In this document: positions 35,319 to 46,136 of the stretch, piece after piece
How the letters are laid out: every line of letters begins with the position of its first letter
How positions within the stretch are numbered: position 1 is the stretch's first letter
From: Cyclospora cayetanensis
Lineage: Eukaryota; Apicomplexa; Conoidasida; Eucoccidiorida; Eimeriidae
Assembly (NCBI RefSeq): GCF_002999335.1
Contig: NW_020312095.1
Span: 1 to 64,000 of the forward strand
DNA: 64,000 bases
Direction: 5' to 3'
Program-made: the position numbers and the translations under genes
Notes under the pieces: generated by a model
What the model was told of the DNA's origin: nothing
The model's input: only the letters and a program-made list of their open reading frames with translations
Database searches by the model: none

Positions 35319-36409
35319 TGCATCAGCCCCAAGGCCGCGCGCGCCAGGCGAACGGGCAAGGAGGTGCAGGGGCCCCAGTGCAACAGGGGGCCTTTGGAGG
35401 CCGCAGCCATGGGGGGCCCTGGGGGGGCCCCCGCGCCTCTAGGGCGAGAGGGGGGCGAGATGGCAGGAGGCCCTCTCGAGGAGAAGCGGGAAGAGGGTGC
35501 ACTGAGGGGTCTCGCAGTGTTGTGGGGGAACTGCAGGGAAAGCCCAATGCGCAGCTGAAGAGCGAGATGGCTGAGGAGTTTGATTTTGACGCAATGAATA
35601 GCAAATTTGAGAAGCCGGGTAAAACGCTCGAGCGTCTCTCTGACAGCATCTCTCTGACAGCATCTCTCTGACAGCATCTCTCTGACAGCATCTCTCTGAC
35701 AGCATTTCTCTGACAGCATCTCTCTGAGAGTATCTCTCTGAGAGCATCTCTCTGACGGCATCTCTCTGAGAGCATCTCTCTGACAGCATCCTCTGCACCA
35801 TGCGATTGAGGGTGGAGGACGGACGGCTTGGGCTGCAAGCGTGCAGGATTCGAGGGGTCACCGGATTGGCTTAGGCATTGTTGCAGCGTTTAGCTTAGAT
35901 GGGCCCTTTCTCCGTCCGTGTGTGTGTGTGGCTTTTAGCGGGTTGGGTAGCTCTTGTGTGTTGTGCAGAGCCGTGCGGTTTTCGCTTGCTTAGTTGTCTT
36001 CTCCCTTGGACTGGTATGTGTGTTTTGCTCCTCTGCAGCCACCCTCGACGACAATGCGGAGCTGTTGCCGCAAGTCACCGCGTATGACAAGAACGTGTCA
36101 TTTTTCGATTCGATTTCCTGCGAGGCGCTCAGCAAGCGGGCGGGGGCTCAGCAGCAGCCAGACTCCCCAAGTGCGCAGGATGATAAGGGCAGGAAAGCGG
36201 CTGTACGACAGCAAAACAGAGCGCTAGATGTGGACACCTTCGGAGAAGGCGCTGCACACTACAACCCCAGGCACATGAACGGAAGAAGAGGGGGTCGAGG
36301 CAGGAGCAACGGGAGAGGAGGCAGTTCAGCGAATCGTGGAGGCAGGAGTCAGCCAGGCGCACAGCGTACCTGGACACAGCGAGCCAAGCAGTCAGAAGTC
36401 GGAAGCTGA
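33368..36409 (+). CDS. LSM14/Scd6 family mRNP protein
   Basis: Proteins of this family bind mRNA and the DDX6/Dhh1 helicase in P-bodies and repress translation. Four exons in phase: 33368-33452, 34374-34508, 34962-35618, 36039-36409; 415 residues. The LSm domain (about 10-85) starts PYIGSKISLISSSDIRYEG and continues ILDSIDPIASTVSLRFVQSF, GTEGRPVSIQVPP and GKHIKDLTV, the family's diagnostic order. A long Pro/Gly/Gln linker has a CAG-encoded polyQ run. The FDF box is EFDFDAMNSKFEKP, the FFD box DKNVSFFDSISCEAL and the TFG box DVDTFGEGAAHYNPRHMNG, followed by an RGG-rich tail. The start ATG is the first in frame and sits 11 residues before the LSm core, as in homologues. Introns 2 and 3 hold repeats described separately. 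Complete and intact. Confidence 0.94.
34577..34785. repeat. (TGTGTTGTG)n intronic satellite
   Basis: About 200 bp of TGTGTTGTG/TGTGTGTTG words in intron 2 of LSM14, strongly strand-biased: pure G/T on the plus (transcribed-sense) strand. It is therefore a long GU-rich tract in the pre-mRNA. Cys/Val and Asn-Thr-Gln-His frames over it are artefacts. Confidence 0.95.
35634..35795. repeat. 14-bp CTCTCTGACAGCAT minisatellite, about 11 copies
   Basis: Array of AGCATCTCTCTGAC units starting some 15 nt after the exon 3 donor of LSM14. Variants replace GACAG with GAGAG, and one copy has GACGG. Each unit joins a pyrimidine run, a CTGAC branch-site-like word and an ACAG acceptor-like end. Confidence 0.95.
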
Positions 36410-37618
36410 GAGCTTTTAGCGGTTGTTTCCGTAGAGATGGGGTGCGAAGGGCGCTCGTAGTATGTATGCCCATAAGTATACATATACTTTCGTAATTAGG
36501 GCGCCCACCTATCGTGGCATCCATACCAGCTTGCCTCCGTCCGGAGAGGCCTTGGGAGAAGGATGGATGTGAGTGTGCACGAAGATAGACGGGGCTGCAT
36601 AGGGGCGGCTGTTGTTTGGTAATTGAGGCGAAGCGCTGCGATGTATAGGAAGCCGCAGTGGTTAGGCCCTGGCATTAGCGTAGCAGCAGGGGGAATGGGA
36701 ATGCGTGGCGACGCTTCGCAGAAAAAGAAGCGTGCGTGGTTGTGCACACTTCGAGGCTCCCAATGAGGGGCGACTGGGGCAGCGGAGAGGCGGATAACTA
36801 GGGCGTCGATGTTTTGCGGATGGATACTCAAACACGCAGTATAGAGGTGCTGAGGGCTGGGGTTAGGCGTTGTGCGAAGGCAGGCCTAGCGGGGGAGGAG
36901 TCGTGTCTGCTGGTAACAACCGGGGGACGAACTCGTTGGACAGAGGGGGCACAGAAGATGCTGGTGCTTGCTGCCCCTAGTGAACGCAGCAACAACAACC
37001 AAGCTTGCTGTTAGGAGGAGCGGTGAGAGTCATGTGTGGATATGAGGGGCAACAACCCGGGCCCTTCCTCCAGCGGCCGTAGTCGTAGGTGTATATACAT
37101 ACTGCTTTCGTTGGGTCAAGCAGCGGCGGCAATTCTCGTGCACTGTATAAAGAGGCCTGACATTCACCAGATTGGCGATCTGGTATTTCTTGCAGTGCGT
37201 TCGTCGCTGCTGCAGGGGACCCCCCAAGTTGTAGAGTGGCCGCTGTAGCGCTCCTTGTGCCTTCTCTAGAGCCTCAATTGGAACTAAGTAGAAAGATTTC
37301 GGGTGCTCTCTTCAGGAATCTTTCGCTTCTCCTGCCCGCGGCCCTGACAGTTCCTGACAGAAGGGGAAGGGAGCTGCTAGGGTGCGCGCCGCTGCACTCA
37401 CTAAAAAACTCCTCAAGCATTCAGCGCTAGCTAGCTGCACGTAGCATCCATCATGCTCACGCAAAAGCATTGCATAGTAGTCAACAGCATTGCGCAACGA
37501 ATAGGATACTGGAGCATTTGGACTATTCATCAAACGTCTTCTAACTTTAGCTAGGCATAACTTCTGCAACAATACGTGTCTAATGTGTGACTCAGACTGC
37601 TCTGGTCGGGGAGCTTTG

Positions 37619-37654
<36 letters not shown>

Positions 37655-39580
37655 ATATGTGTGGTCTGTATGGTGCACATGTATATATATATATGTATAT
37701 ATATGTATATGCGTGACCTGTTATACCGCCTTCTTGGACTGCGCAGCCACGTGCCTCGCCAAGGAATTAGCCATTTAGCAGCGAATAGCCTTAGTGGACG
37801 ACGTAACATACTCTGCTAAGGAAATGGTGGCATGCGTTGCTTGCTTGGAGTGTCTGTAGAGCGCGAAAGGAGCTTTTCAGCTGCATATCTGCAGGTCGCT
37901 GTAAACGCTTTTGCTGTAGATAGGAGGCAGTGTAACAGTTCGTTTGTCGCCTCGTTCCAGGCCCTCACACCCTTGAAAATCCGCCAATGAGTGTAAGGGG
38001 GGCGGGAGGGGTGGCGTGCCAATTTAGTCCAGAGGCTGAGAGGGTACAGTTAGGGGGCCCTTCTGAACAGTTTGGTTGGTCGTATGCATGTGTTTGATGG
38101 CGCACAGAGGCGTATGCCATGACTTGCCATACTCGCTGGGCCTGCCTGGAAAAGGGTAGCACTCACAGGGGTCTAAGGCAGAGGTAACAAGATCGCATCT
38201 GCCCGCGGCAAGAGCTTGCCATTACAAATGCCGCCTAGATGGGGTCCATGGGAGCACAGGTGCAAACAGCTGCACCGACAGGGAAGTCTGGCTCCTGGGG
38301 CGCAGCTAATTAGCTCACAAGCACGAACTGCATAGATCCTCCTTGCGGTAATAGCTAGACACACGGCACGCGCTACAGACGACAAGCAAGCCCGAACCAA
38401 AGGGGTTACTTTGAGAAGATATAGCGTGCATGCGCTGTACAAAGTGGTCGCTCCATGAAGGAGGGGACATAGCCCCCTTTGGAGAAGGGGGAAGAGCACC
38501 TTCTAGGAAAATATAGCTTTCGGGATTGCTCTCTGTTCCGAATTTTAAACCCGACATCCCTCGAGGAAATGTACTTTCGGCCACAGATCGCCAATGTTTC
38601 TCTTCAGGGGTTCTTCTTCGGGCCTGCCTATCTACGGTGCAGCTATGCTTTCTACACCTGAGCAAAAGTATCACCCAGGAGGCAAGGTAGGAAGATGGAA
38701 TTCATTGATTGCGAAATTGCAAGTGCCTTCTTAAATAATTTCATGAGCAGCAGCCAGGCTGTAAAAGCTCCCCGCCAAAACACTGCTAACAAGATGCAAA
38801 AAGCGGGTCTAAGAGGGAATTAAAAATGAAGCAAATAGTGCAGTTTGTAGTAAAATAGTAGCTGCTCCTAAGATGATATGCAGCCGACCCCAATCGACAG
38901 ACGTCACAACAAGAGAAGAGCGCCACCGCATGCAGTGCAGAATTACACTACAAGATATTCCCCTAATTGGGTGTCTTCCTAACTTTCTTCTCGCCTTCTA
39001 AATTCGAACTTGCTGATGACTTGAGCAGCAGAGCTCCAAAATCTGTGACTCACGCTCATATGTATTTGCCGTGCGACACCCATTCGTCCCTCTCTTGGTA
39101 CGGACGACCGCCAGATGGCACTCTTTGAAATGAAAGTTCTGAATGAGCCAGGGCCTTCGAAGCATTGGCATTTGGCGTCATAGCGTGGTCGCTTATACGC
39201 CTCGCATGCATACGCACACTCACGCATGCATGCGTCCACACACACATGGATAGTCACAAACGCATACACACACAGTGTTCTTTATACGGGGCTTATCAGG
39301 TGGTGGCCTCGAACGCCGGTGGGTAGGCGCTTTCTTCGTGTTTTGAAGTGGAATATCGGCCCCTTGCTGGCTAGCCGTAATTACACAGAGACGATGGACG
39401 GAAGCCACTAAATGACAGTGGCCGTGAGGGTGCCTCTCCCTTGGCCAACTGCCCACGCATCAGTTAGTCGTTAAGGGGTCTGCCATAGTAAAGCTCAAAA
39501 GAAGCTGATCTTCGGAAGCCATCAAGGGGGCGGCTTCAGCAAAACATCTGTGCGTACTTCAAGGCAGCAGCAGCAGCAGC
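36410..39580. other. No supported gene; (TA)n patches
   Basis: About 3.2 kb between two plus-strand genes. It contains (TA)n runs at 37618-37650 and 37682-37712 and CACACATG-type words near 39210-39270. Several frames of 60-170 residues occur on both strands but none shows a domain, and none can be joined with confidence. The last few hundred bases before 39581 should include the carrier promoter, with a CAG cluster at 39567-39580. Confidence 0.45.
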
Positions 39581-41387
39581 ATGTCTCAGCCACAGGGCTC
39601 CATTTCGACGAACTTCGTACAGGAATTTCGTTGCACTCTTGTGACGGGCTTCGTGACGGCGGCTGTTTTTAATCCATGGGACAAAGGTGCTCTTGTTGTG
39701 CTGTTGCTCCACCCTTGTCTTTAGTGCAGCATTTTGTTCCTCTCATACCCTAGCAGTGAGCTCCCCTTTCAGGGTGTGGGGGTGGACTCACTCGGCTGGA
39801 CCTAACTCTCTTCTGTGCTCTCGTGCGCGTGCAATTGCAGCTCTATATCTAAGCGTGAAAGAGGGGAGACCTTTTCTTGCCCCCATCAACTGGCACCTGC
39901 CTTTCAGAGGCTTCCTGCGTGCTTTTGTCGCCAGGACTCTCAGCACGGGGTTGTACTTCCCTCTAGGTAAGTAGCGACTGCAGCCGAGACAAAGAAGCGA
40001 ACGAGCGTTTTCAATCCTCTGGAATCTGTCTGCTGGGTAACAGCGAGCGCTGGTGAAGGTCGGGAGGGGGGAGGAGGGCCCCCATGTGGGAGGGCTGTGT
40101 TGTGTAGCGGCAAGAGGCCCCTGTAGAGGCTGCTGGATTTGCTCTGCATGTAGGCTTGCTTGCCTTTGGGGTGTATGCCTGTGTCGCAGAGGCTACGTTC
40201 TATTCGCGTCTTCTTCGCAGCAGTGTCTTTGGTGCAACGTCGAGGCAAGAAGGCCTTCGCGCGCCGCAGAGTCTCACGGAATCGGCTAGTCGGCATGAGG
40301 GGGGTTTAGGCGAAGAAACGAGACTGGAAGCAGAAAACGCAGCAGCGATCGCTTTGGAAAAAGGGATTTCGAGATACCCAGTCCACAGTGTAAGGTCGAC
40401 GTGGCAAGGGCCCTCGGCCGGCGGCGGGGCCCCGGGGGGGGGCCCCCCCTGGAGGACCTTCGAAGAAAAGACTTATGAGCGCGTGGCCTTGTTTTGCGCT
40501 GGCAACTTGGCGGGGGTTTGCTGCGGCGTGCTGAGCCACCCTTTGACGGTTTTCAAATACGCCATGTGGAACGATAATTGCCGGGGGATCTGTGAAGTTT
40601 TCGCGCAGTTTTACGCACAAGGAGGTAAGTCGGAAGGCGTCAGGACAGAGACAGTCCGGGAGGGGAGGGCGAGGTTTGGATCAAGCGTTCTCACAGGGAG
40701 AGGCGGGAGGCAGATTTGGAGGCGCTTCACGTTGAGGACGTGTTCTGAATACGCGTTGAGTACGTGTTCTGTATGCGCCTGTGGCGTCTGGTTGCTACCA
40801 AACGTTGCCTCGGTGTCTTTTGCGCTAATTGGATGGGGCTGTCGATACACCGCATGGGGGGTCTGCACGCGTTTTGTGTCTCTGCAGGCGCAGCGACGCT
40901 TTACCGAGGATTCGTGGCGACTGTGGCTCGCGATAGTTTGTTTGGGGGCGTGTATGCATGTGCGCGTCACCACCTAATGATGCGACGGCCCGAAGCCGCA
41001 TCAAGAGCCACAAAATTCGCTTCCTCGGAGGGCAATCTGCACAGGCGAGAGTGCCGGTTAGGGGGGGGAGAAGAGGGCAGCACCCTTTTTCACCGCCTCA
41101 TGTTGAACACTGTAGCTGCCTGCGTCGCTGTAGCGGCCTCGTCTCCCCTCAACTACGTTAAAAACATGCAGCTGGCGGCTTCGCCAGAGTCTCCCCAACC
41201 CCGCATGCGCGTGCTGCTGGGGGAGCTGGTCCGTCAAGTTGCAGCGGCCCCGGGAGCGCAGGCTAGGCTGGCAGTTTTGAGTCGAAGCCTTCTTTTGGGG
41301 TGGGGCACGCTCCGCGCTGCCGTGGGCATGGCCTTTGGGGCTTTCGTATTCGATTTATGCCGAGAGGAAACCACGATACACACTTAA
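39581..41387 (+). CDS. Mitochondrial carrier family (SLC25) protein, divergent
   Basis: Carriers of this family exchange metabolites across the inner mitochondrial membrane. Four exons in phase: 39581-39686, 39841-39966, 40190-40624, 40888-41387; 388 residues, longer than the usual 300. Three repeats are visible. Each has a Pro-kink helix and following matrix loop: FNPWDKALYLS with RGFLRAFVARTLSTGLYFPL; LSHPLTVFKYAM with LYRGFVATVARDSLFGGVYA; and SSPLNYVKNMQ with SRSLLLGWGTLRAAVGMAF. All three signatures depart from the canonical P-x-[DE]-x-x-[KR]: the first has Leu for the basic residue, and the second and third have Thr and Asn for the acid. The extra length is a Gly/Pro-rich insertion in exon 3 and a loop with REECRLGGGEEGS-like sequence in exon 4. 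Family good; substrate cannot be told. Confidence 0.85.
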
Positions 41388-42980
41388 GGGGGGAGGGACG
41401 GGAGACCAACCATCGAAACAGGCGCTGCTTGGGGGCAGACAGACGTGTTTGCCGAATCGATTTTTAATAGCCACTTGTGCGCCCTTAGTGAGGGCACGCA
41501 CGCGGCGTGCGTTCTGCGCCGAGGGTGGTCTCCGTGCGAAAGGGGCTCCTGTACGAAACCGACCGAATGTCGGGAAATGTGCCAATAACAAGTGCGAGAG
41601 GGTGCACCTGCGGCAGTAGTCAGTGTGCATGGCTTCTCCGCCGCATGGTGGGGGAATACACTCGCCCTTAGCATTCATAGAGAGGCAAAAAATGAATACA
41701 ACAGCCTCTGGCTCTGCAGACGCAGACGTCGAAAAAAGCTGCTGCAGTGCCGTGCCTGCCGCTTCCCCGCTCCGCGCGAACGCGCTTGGGGCAGTGAGAG
41801 GAGGCTGGTCTGCCCTTTGCAGTGTCTTGGCCCTGCAGGCATGAGGCACGGCAACCCCCTTGCAGCAGCTTCTAGCCGAATGTAGAAAATACAGACAGAA
41901 ACTTCAGGCTGTACACGCGTCACTGCCACGCTCTACGCCTGGTGAGGAAGCAGGGGCGTGTACACTCTTTTGAAAACTCGGGGCAGCACGTCTTCTCAAA
42001 AGCGTTTCCAGTGTCAGTTTTGCGCGCAGTCTGGCGGCGAACGGGAGTATAGCTACCCTTCAAAGGGCGAGATGCTTAGGGTCCCCAAGGGCCCCTAAGA
42101 AGGGGCTGGAAGCAGTCAGGGAGGGCCCGTCGGATGGAAATACAGGATTTCCTAGTATTCCGTGTGCATTCTCCACTCCGTTTCGGCGTAGCAAGCTAGG
42201 CGTATAGACTTCTAGCTGGCCCGGGAGCAGCGGCCATGGCGCTGGTATTGCCTTCTTGCTAAGGGCCTAACAGGGGGGCGTTGTAGCGAACACAGCTACA
42301 CTCAAACTTTTTCCATTACATTGATAATATATCCCTAAGAATTGGTAAAGAATGAACTGCATGGCCACAATTGGTCAAGAACTTATACTTGGCTTGCTTG
42401 TTTGAATATCCTATTCGTTGCAGGGTACTGTCAGGTCGATATACAAGAACACGCCGTGTTTTGTACACGTGAGCCAGATAGCGCGTGCAACTGCCTTTAA
42501 CTGCTCGTGAGTGCTTATAGGGTGCAGCTACGCACACCCTCTCGGTCAAAACATCCCCATTTTCTATAAAGGTTCTATTGGGTCTGCAGTAAAGTGCCGT
42601 CCTGCACACACAGGCGCTGCCGAAGGTTGCGTCTTAAGACTGCTGTCGCGAGTCCCTGGAAGAGGAGGCGGGGGTAAGAAAGTCGAATTCCATCACTCTG
42701 TGTGCAAGAGCAGTCAAGACACACATACAGGAGCGAAAAGTGACAAAACTCCCGCATGGGTGTTGTGCTATGCTGTGCGGCTGCATGCGTAGAAAGTTGT
42801 GCGCCTCAAGGCGTCATAAGATTTGCCAAAATAAAAATACCACGCTTGCAGAGGAACAAAAACGGCTGAGAATTATTTTGGAAAGAGGTCCCTCAAACAG
42901 CGGCGCTACATACAGAGTCGCACGCATGAACGGGCGCCGCTTGGGGTGTTCAGACACCTTGGACACAAGGGCCGTCTTCC
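41388..42980. other. Convergent intergenic region with a solo LTR-like stretch
   Basis: Lies between the 3' ends of the carrier gene (+) and the membrane-anchored J protein (-). Frames here are short and featureless. It contains the LTR-like stretch at 42.31-42.55 kb and a palindromic GGGCCCCTAAGAAGGGGC word near 42090. Confidence 0.5.
42310..42550 (+). repeat. Possible solo LTR
   Basis: Matches the possible 3' LTR at 32.29-32.51 kb block by block (CATTGATAATATATCCCTAA, TATTCGTTGCAGGGTACTGT, GTGCAACTGCCTTTAACTGC, ATAGGGTGCAGCTACGC). No pol remains are nearby, so if it is an LTR it is solo. Confidence 0.45.
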
Positions 42981-44781
42981 CTACCGGAAACGCCGTCCAC
43001 TAGAATCGATGAAGAACGCGCGACCTGCGGAAATCGAAATCGAGCAGAGGCTCAAAAGTAGTGGCAAAAACATCACAAACAAACACGAAACCCCGAGCGC
43101 CTCCTCGCCGCCTGCGCTTCATAGCTAGCAGTCGCGAAGCAGCGCACACATGGGAATCACTTGTCGCACCTAGTTCGTCTCGGACTATTGGAGGCTGCAG
43201 TCTGTCCGCCTGCCGCGCACGGCTCCTGCGGGCAGATGCACAGGGAAGCGTGTGGAGGGAGGAAGCCTTGAATATGCGGCTTCGAAGCGGAGAGCTCCCA
43301 GCTACACAACACGACTTCCCCCCCACCCCACCCCGCGGCTGGCCTTTTGAGGAGGGCGGGGCCCCGCCTCCCCCCGTAGAGCGCTGGGGTGTACGTGGGG
43401 CCGGGAGGAGGCAACGAAGAGAGGCAACTCACATGGCCAGCTTATAAAGCACAAAAAAGAGGACCGCAGGCACCACTAGCAGCGGCAGTGCCCGCAAAAA
43501 CGCAAACGCGGGAGAAAAGTGGTAGGCAGTTTCACCTCCAGGGGCCCTCGACCCAGGGCCCCACTTCTCTGAACGCCCTTCGGCCCTCTGGCGCTGCAGC
43601 AAATCACACGTCTGCAGCGAGCGCCGAATCGAGGGCCTCTGGTTAATCTGTGGGGAGAGAGTAACACCTTCGACTCAGATGCATCGCGAAATCCTTACCA
43701 CCTCCCGCTGCAGCGGCGGGAAGGCAGCCCAGCAGGGAACCCCCGCTACAGCTGGCTCAAAGTCTCGAAGCACAAGAGACAGTCAGCCCCCCAAAGTGTG
43801 CCTCCAGAAACGCAGATCCGCCTCAATCGCATGCAAAGGCTTGCAAAGCCACACGCTACAGAGCCTTCAGGAATGCCCTAGCGGCTCGTCACGGCCGCAT
43901 GCAAGGCAAGGCCACGCAGGCGGCCGTGTGAAGCGCATGCCAACGACACGCATACACGCACATACGCATACATATACGTGTGCGTATGTGCATGCATATC
44001 AGAGAAGACATCGACGCACCTTCATGGCCCTCCACGCCATTTCCTTCTCTCTGCGGATCTGTTCGACTTGTCGCCAAAACTCTTCGCCTACTTCATCTTG
44101 TCCAACGTGCCATGCGTCGGCGGGGGGCCTCTGAGAGGCATCTCCTCGGCTCTCGGTGTCTTTCGCCGCTTCAGATGGCAGTCGAGCATCGTACTCCTTC
44201 TTCTTCAGCGGATCGGACAGCACCTCGTACGCCTGAGTGACCTCTCTGAAAAGCCTTTCCTTCTGCTGGCGCCTTGGGCAGTGCTGGTTGGCGTCTGGAT
44301 GCAGCTCCTTGGCCTTGCGCAGGTACGCTGTGCGAATCGCGCGTGGACTGTCGGCGGGTGACACCCCCAAGAGTCGATAAAAATCCTTCTCATGCCCAGA
44401 GACGCCAGTGGCAAACTGCCGCCCACCCCCGTTCCATCGGTGCAGACCGACGCGGGAAGAGGCTCCCGGAGCTTGCCCTTCAAGTCCAAAGAGACGGACG
44501 CTGCTGCCTTTCGTGAGCATCCAAGAGCTCCTAAAAGCCCCCAGCGCAGTGCCCGTCCATCTACGCGTGCTGCTGCATCGAACGCCAAAGAACGAAATTC
44601 CCCTGCAGACTCGCGGGAGGGCTAAGTGGGCAAGAGCTGCCGTTGCGCGAGAACTTAGATACACAGATGTTCGAATTTTGAATGTCTGGGGCTGCATGCA
44701 ATTGCAAAGCGCACATGCCCCGGAAGAGGCCAGGCCACTGCAATGCGCATTCACGCGTGTCGCCGGCGCTGCCAGCCTCAT
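42981..44781 (-). CDS. J-domain protein with C-terminal membrane anchor, organelle-targeted
   Basis: Recruits and activates an Hsp70 at a membrane. Minus-strand exons in phase: 44781-44020, 43647-43433, 43225-43170, 43024-42981; 358 residues. Residues 1-125 are Ser/Arg/Ala-rich with almost no acids, as in a mitochondrial leader. The J domain (about 132-200) reads KDFYRLLGVSPADSPRAIRT, has HPD in ELHPDANQ, and ends VTQAYEVLSDPLKKKEYDAR. An acidic helical segment follows (EVGEEFWRQVEQIRREKEMA). Near the C-terminus is one hydrophobic helix (LRALPLLVVPAVLFFVLYKL, about 305-323), then a short basic tail ending SSGRRFR. There is no Gly/Phe or zinc-finger region, so it is a type III protein. ATG 44781 is the first in frame, but the frame is open further upstream, so the N-terminus could be longer or have another exon. 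Organelle location is inferred. Confidence 0.87.
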
Positions 44782-46136
44782 CGCGCACCCACAACGCCCA
44801 CTTTGCAGCGACAGATCGCTTTGGAGGCAGCTTCTGCCGAGAGGCTTTGAGCGCCTCCTGAATCTCCCAGCGTCACCACCTCTCCAGGGAGGCGTGCGCG
44901 GTGCCTTATGGGGGCTGCAGAGCCTAGCCTGGACCACACGAGGCAGGCGGCTTCATTGGAGCGGCAGACGCTCCATGCGCGTTCCGCCGATTTTGCCAAA
45001 GCCACAGTGTGGTGCCTGCCGAGCGACGCTCTGGCGCGGTGTACATACACCTGGAGCTGAGAGGGCCGCTTCCCTCGGAGTCACGGGCGACTACGTTTTA
45101 AGCTACTGGGCTTTCCACGGCTAAAGAAGCGGAAAAAGTGGCACTGAGGCTTTCAAGACATGCGACAAACCGCAATTACATGGAAGAAAGTGAGGAAGGA
45201 AGGAGCCGAGGAGGCGGTGGACGGGAGGAAACCCCTGCAGGGCGCCCAAGCGGAAATAATCTGCTCTTGCGAAGAAGGCACCGAAAACAGTCCTATGAGA
45301 ACAAGCAGAAAAAGAAGAGACACATGAGCCCTGCAAAGCATTCGGCGAATAAGAATGTCATGATCATCCCGATACGATCCGTTGCTCTGCGTCAGTACCG
45401 CGTCGTGTGCATGCAGCCGACACTCAAACAAGGCATTATAGGGGGGTGGCGCTAGCAGAGATGAGAGCCTCCCCTCCCTTGTGGCTGCTCTGAGCAGCAC
45501 ATATCTTTGAGTTATCTATTATACTCATGAGCAGAACCTAGTTTTCCCTGGTTCACCGGCATATGGGAATTTCTGCACAGATGCCCTGTCCAGGTTACAC
45601 CCGGCCCCCGCCCTTTAGCACCAGTCTCCCCAGATATTTCACCTTCCAGCTCCCTTCCTTTGACTCCTTCCGTGCCAAACTACCGACCCTTTTCGCCGGT
45701 CTTACAGGATCTGCGACTTCGGTGGCTTCAAGCAGTTTCCCGCGTCCGTTGAGCGTCGCTGTTTGCACAGGAAGCCTGTACAGTAGTAGGCTCCTGGGGT
45801 GTTGCAGAGTGTTTTAGCCGGCGCAGCCTACGCCGCCGTTCCCCTGCAGACCACTGCCTAGCACGCAGCCCACACTAGCTCCCTGAGGGCATGTTAAGGC
45901 ACAACGTGCTCCTGTTGACTGCATGCAACAGCACTCCGTAAACACCTGAGACGGATCGGCATGGGAGCAGGGCTGGAGGCGGGGGGACAAGGAACAGAGG
46001 CTGCCTCCAGCCTCGTTGGCTCATGGGTGTCGAAAACAAGCCTACACGGGAGCCCTCGTTCCAAGGGAAGCCTAGACCTGCCTGAGTGTCTTAAAAGTGT
46101 CTCTCCACGGGAAAGGCCTTCCAGAGCCTTTTGTTG
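44782..46136. promoter_or_regulatory. Divergent intergenic region
   Basis: Separates the minus-strand J-protein gene from the plus-strand unrecognised gene. It contains an open frame at 45563-45817 (+) beginning GISAQMPCPGYTRPPPF with no domain and no clear splice link, possibly an upstream exon. Two promoters probably lie here; no element is recognisable. Confidence 0.3.

Noticed and set aside
35096..35861. Minus-strand frames with CQRDAVREMLSER repeats
   Set aside because: Reverse reading of the 14-bp array in LSM14 intron 3.
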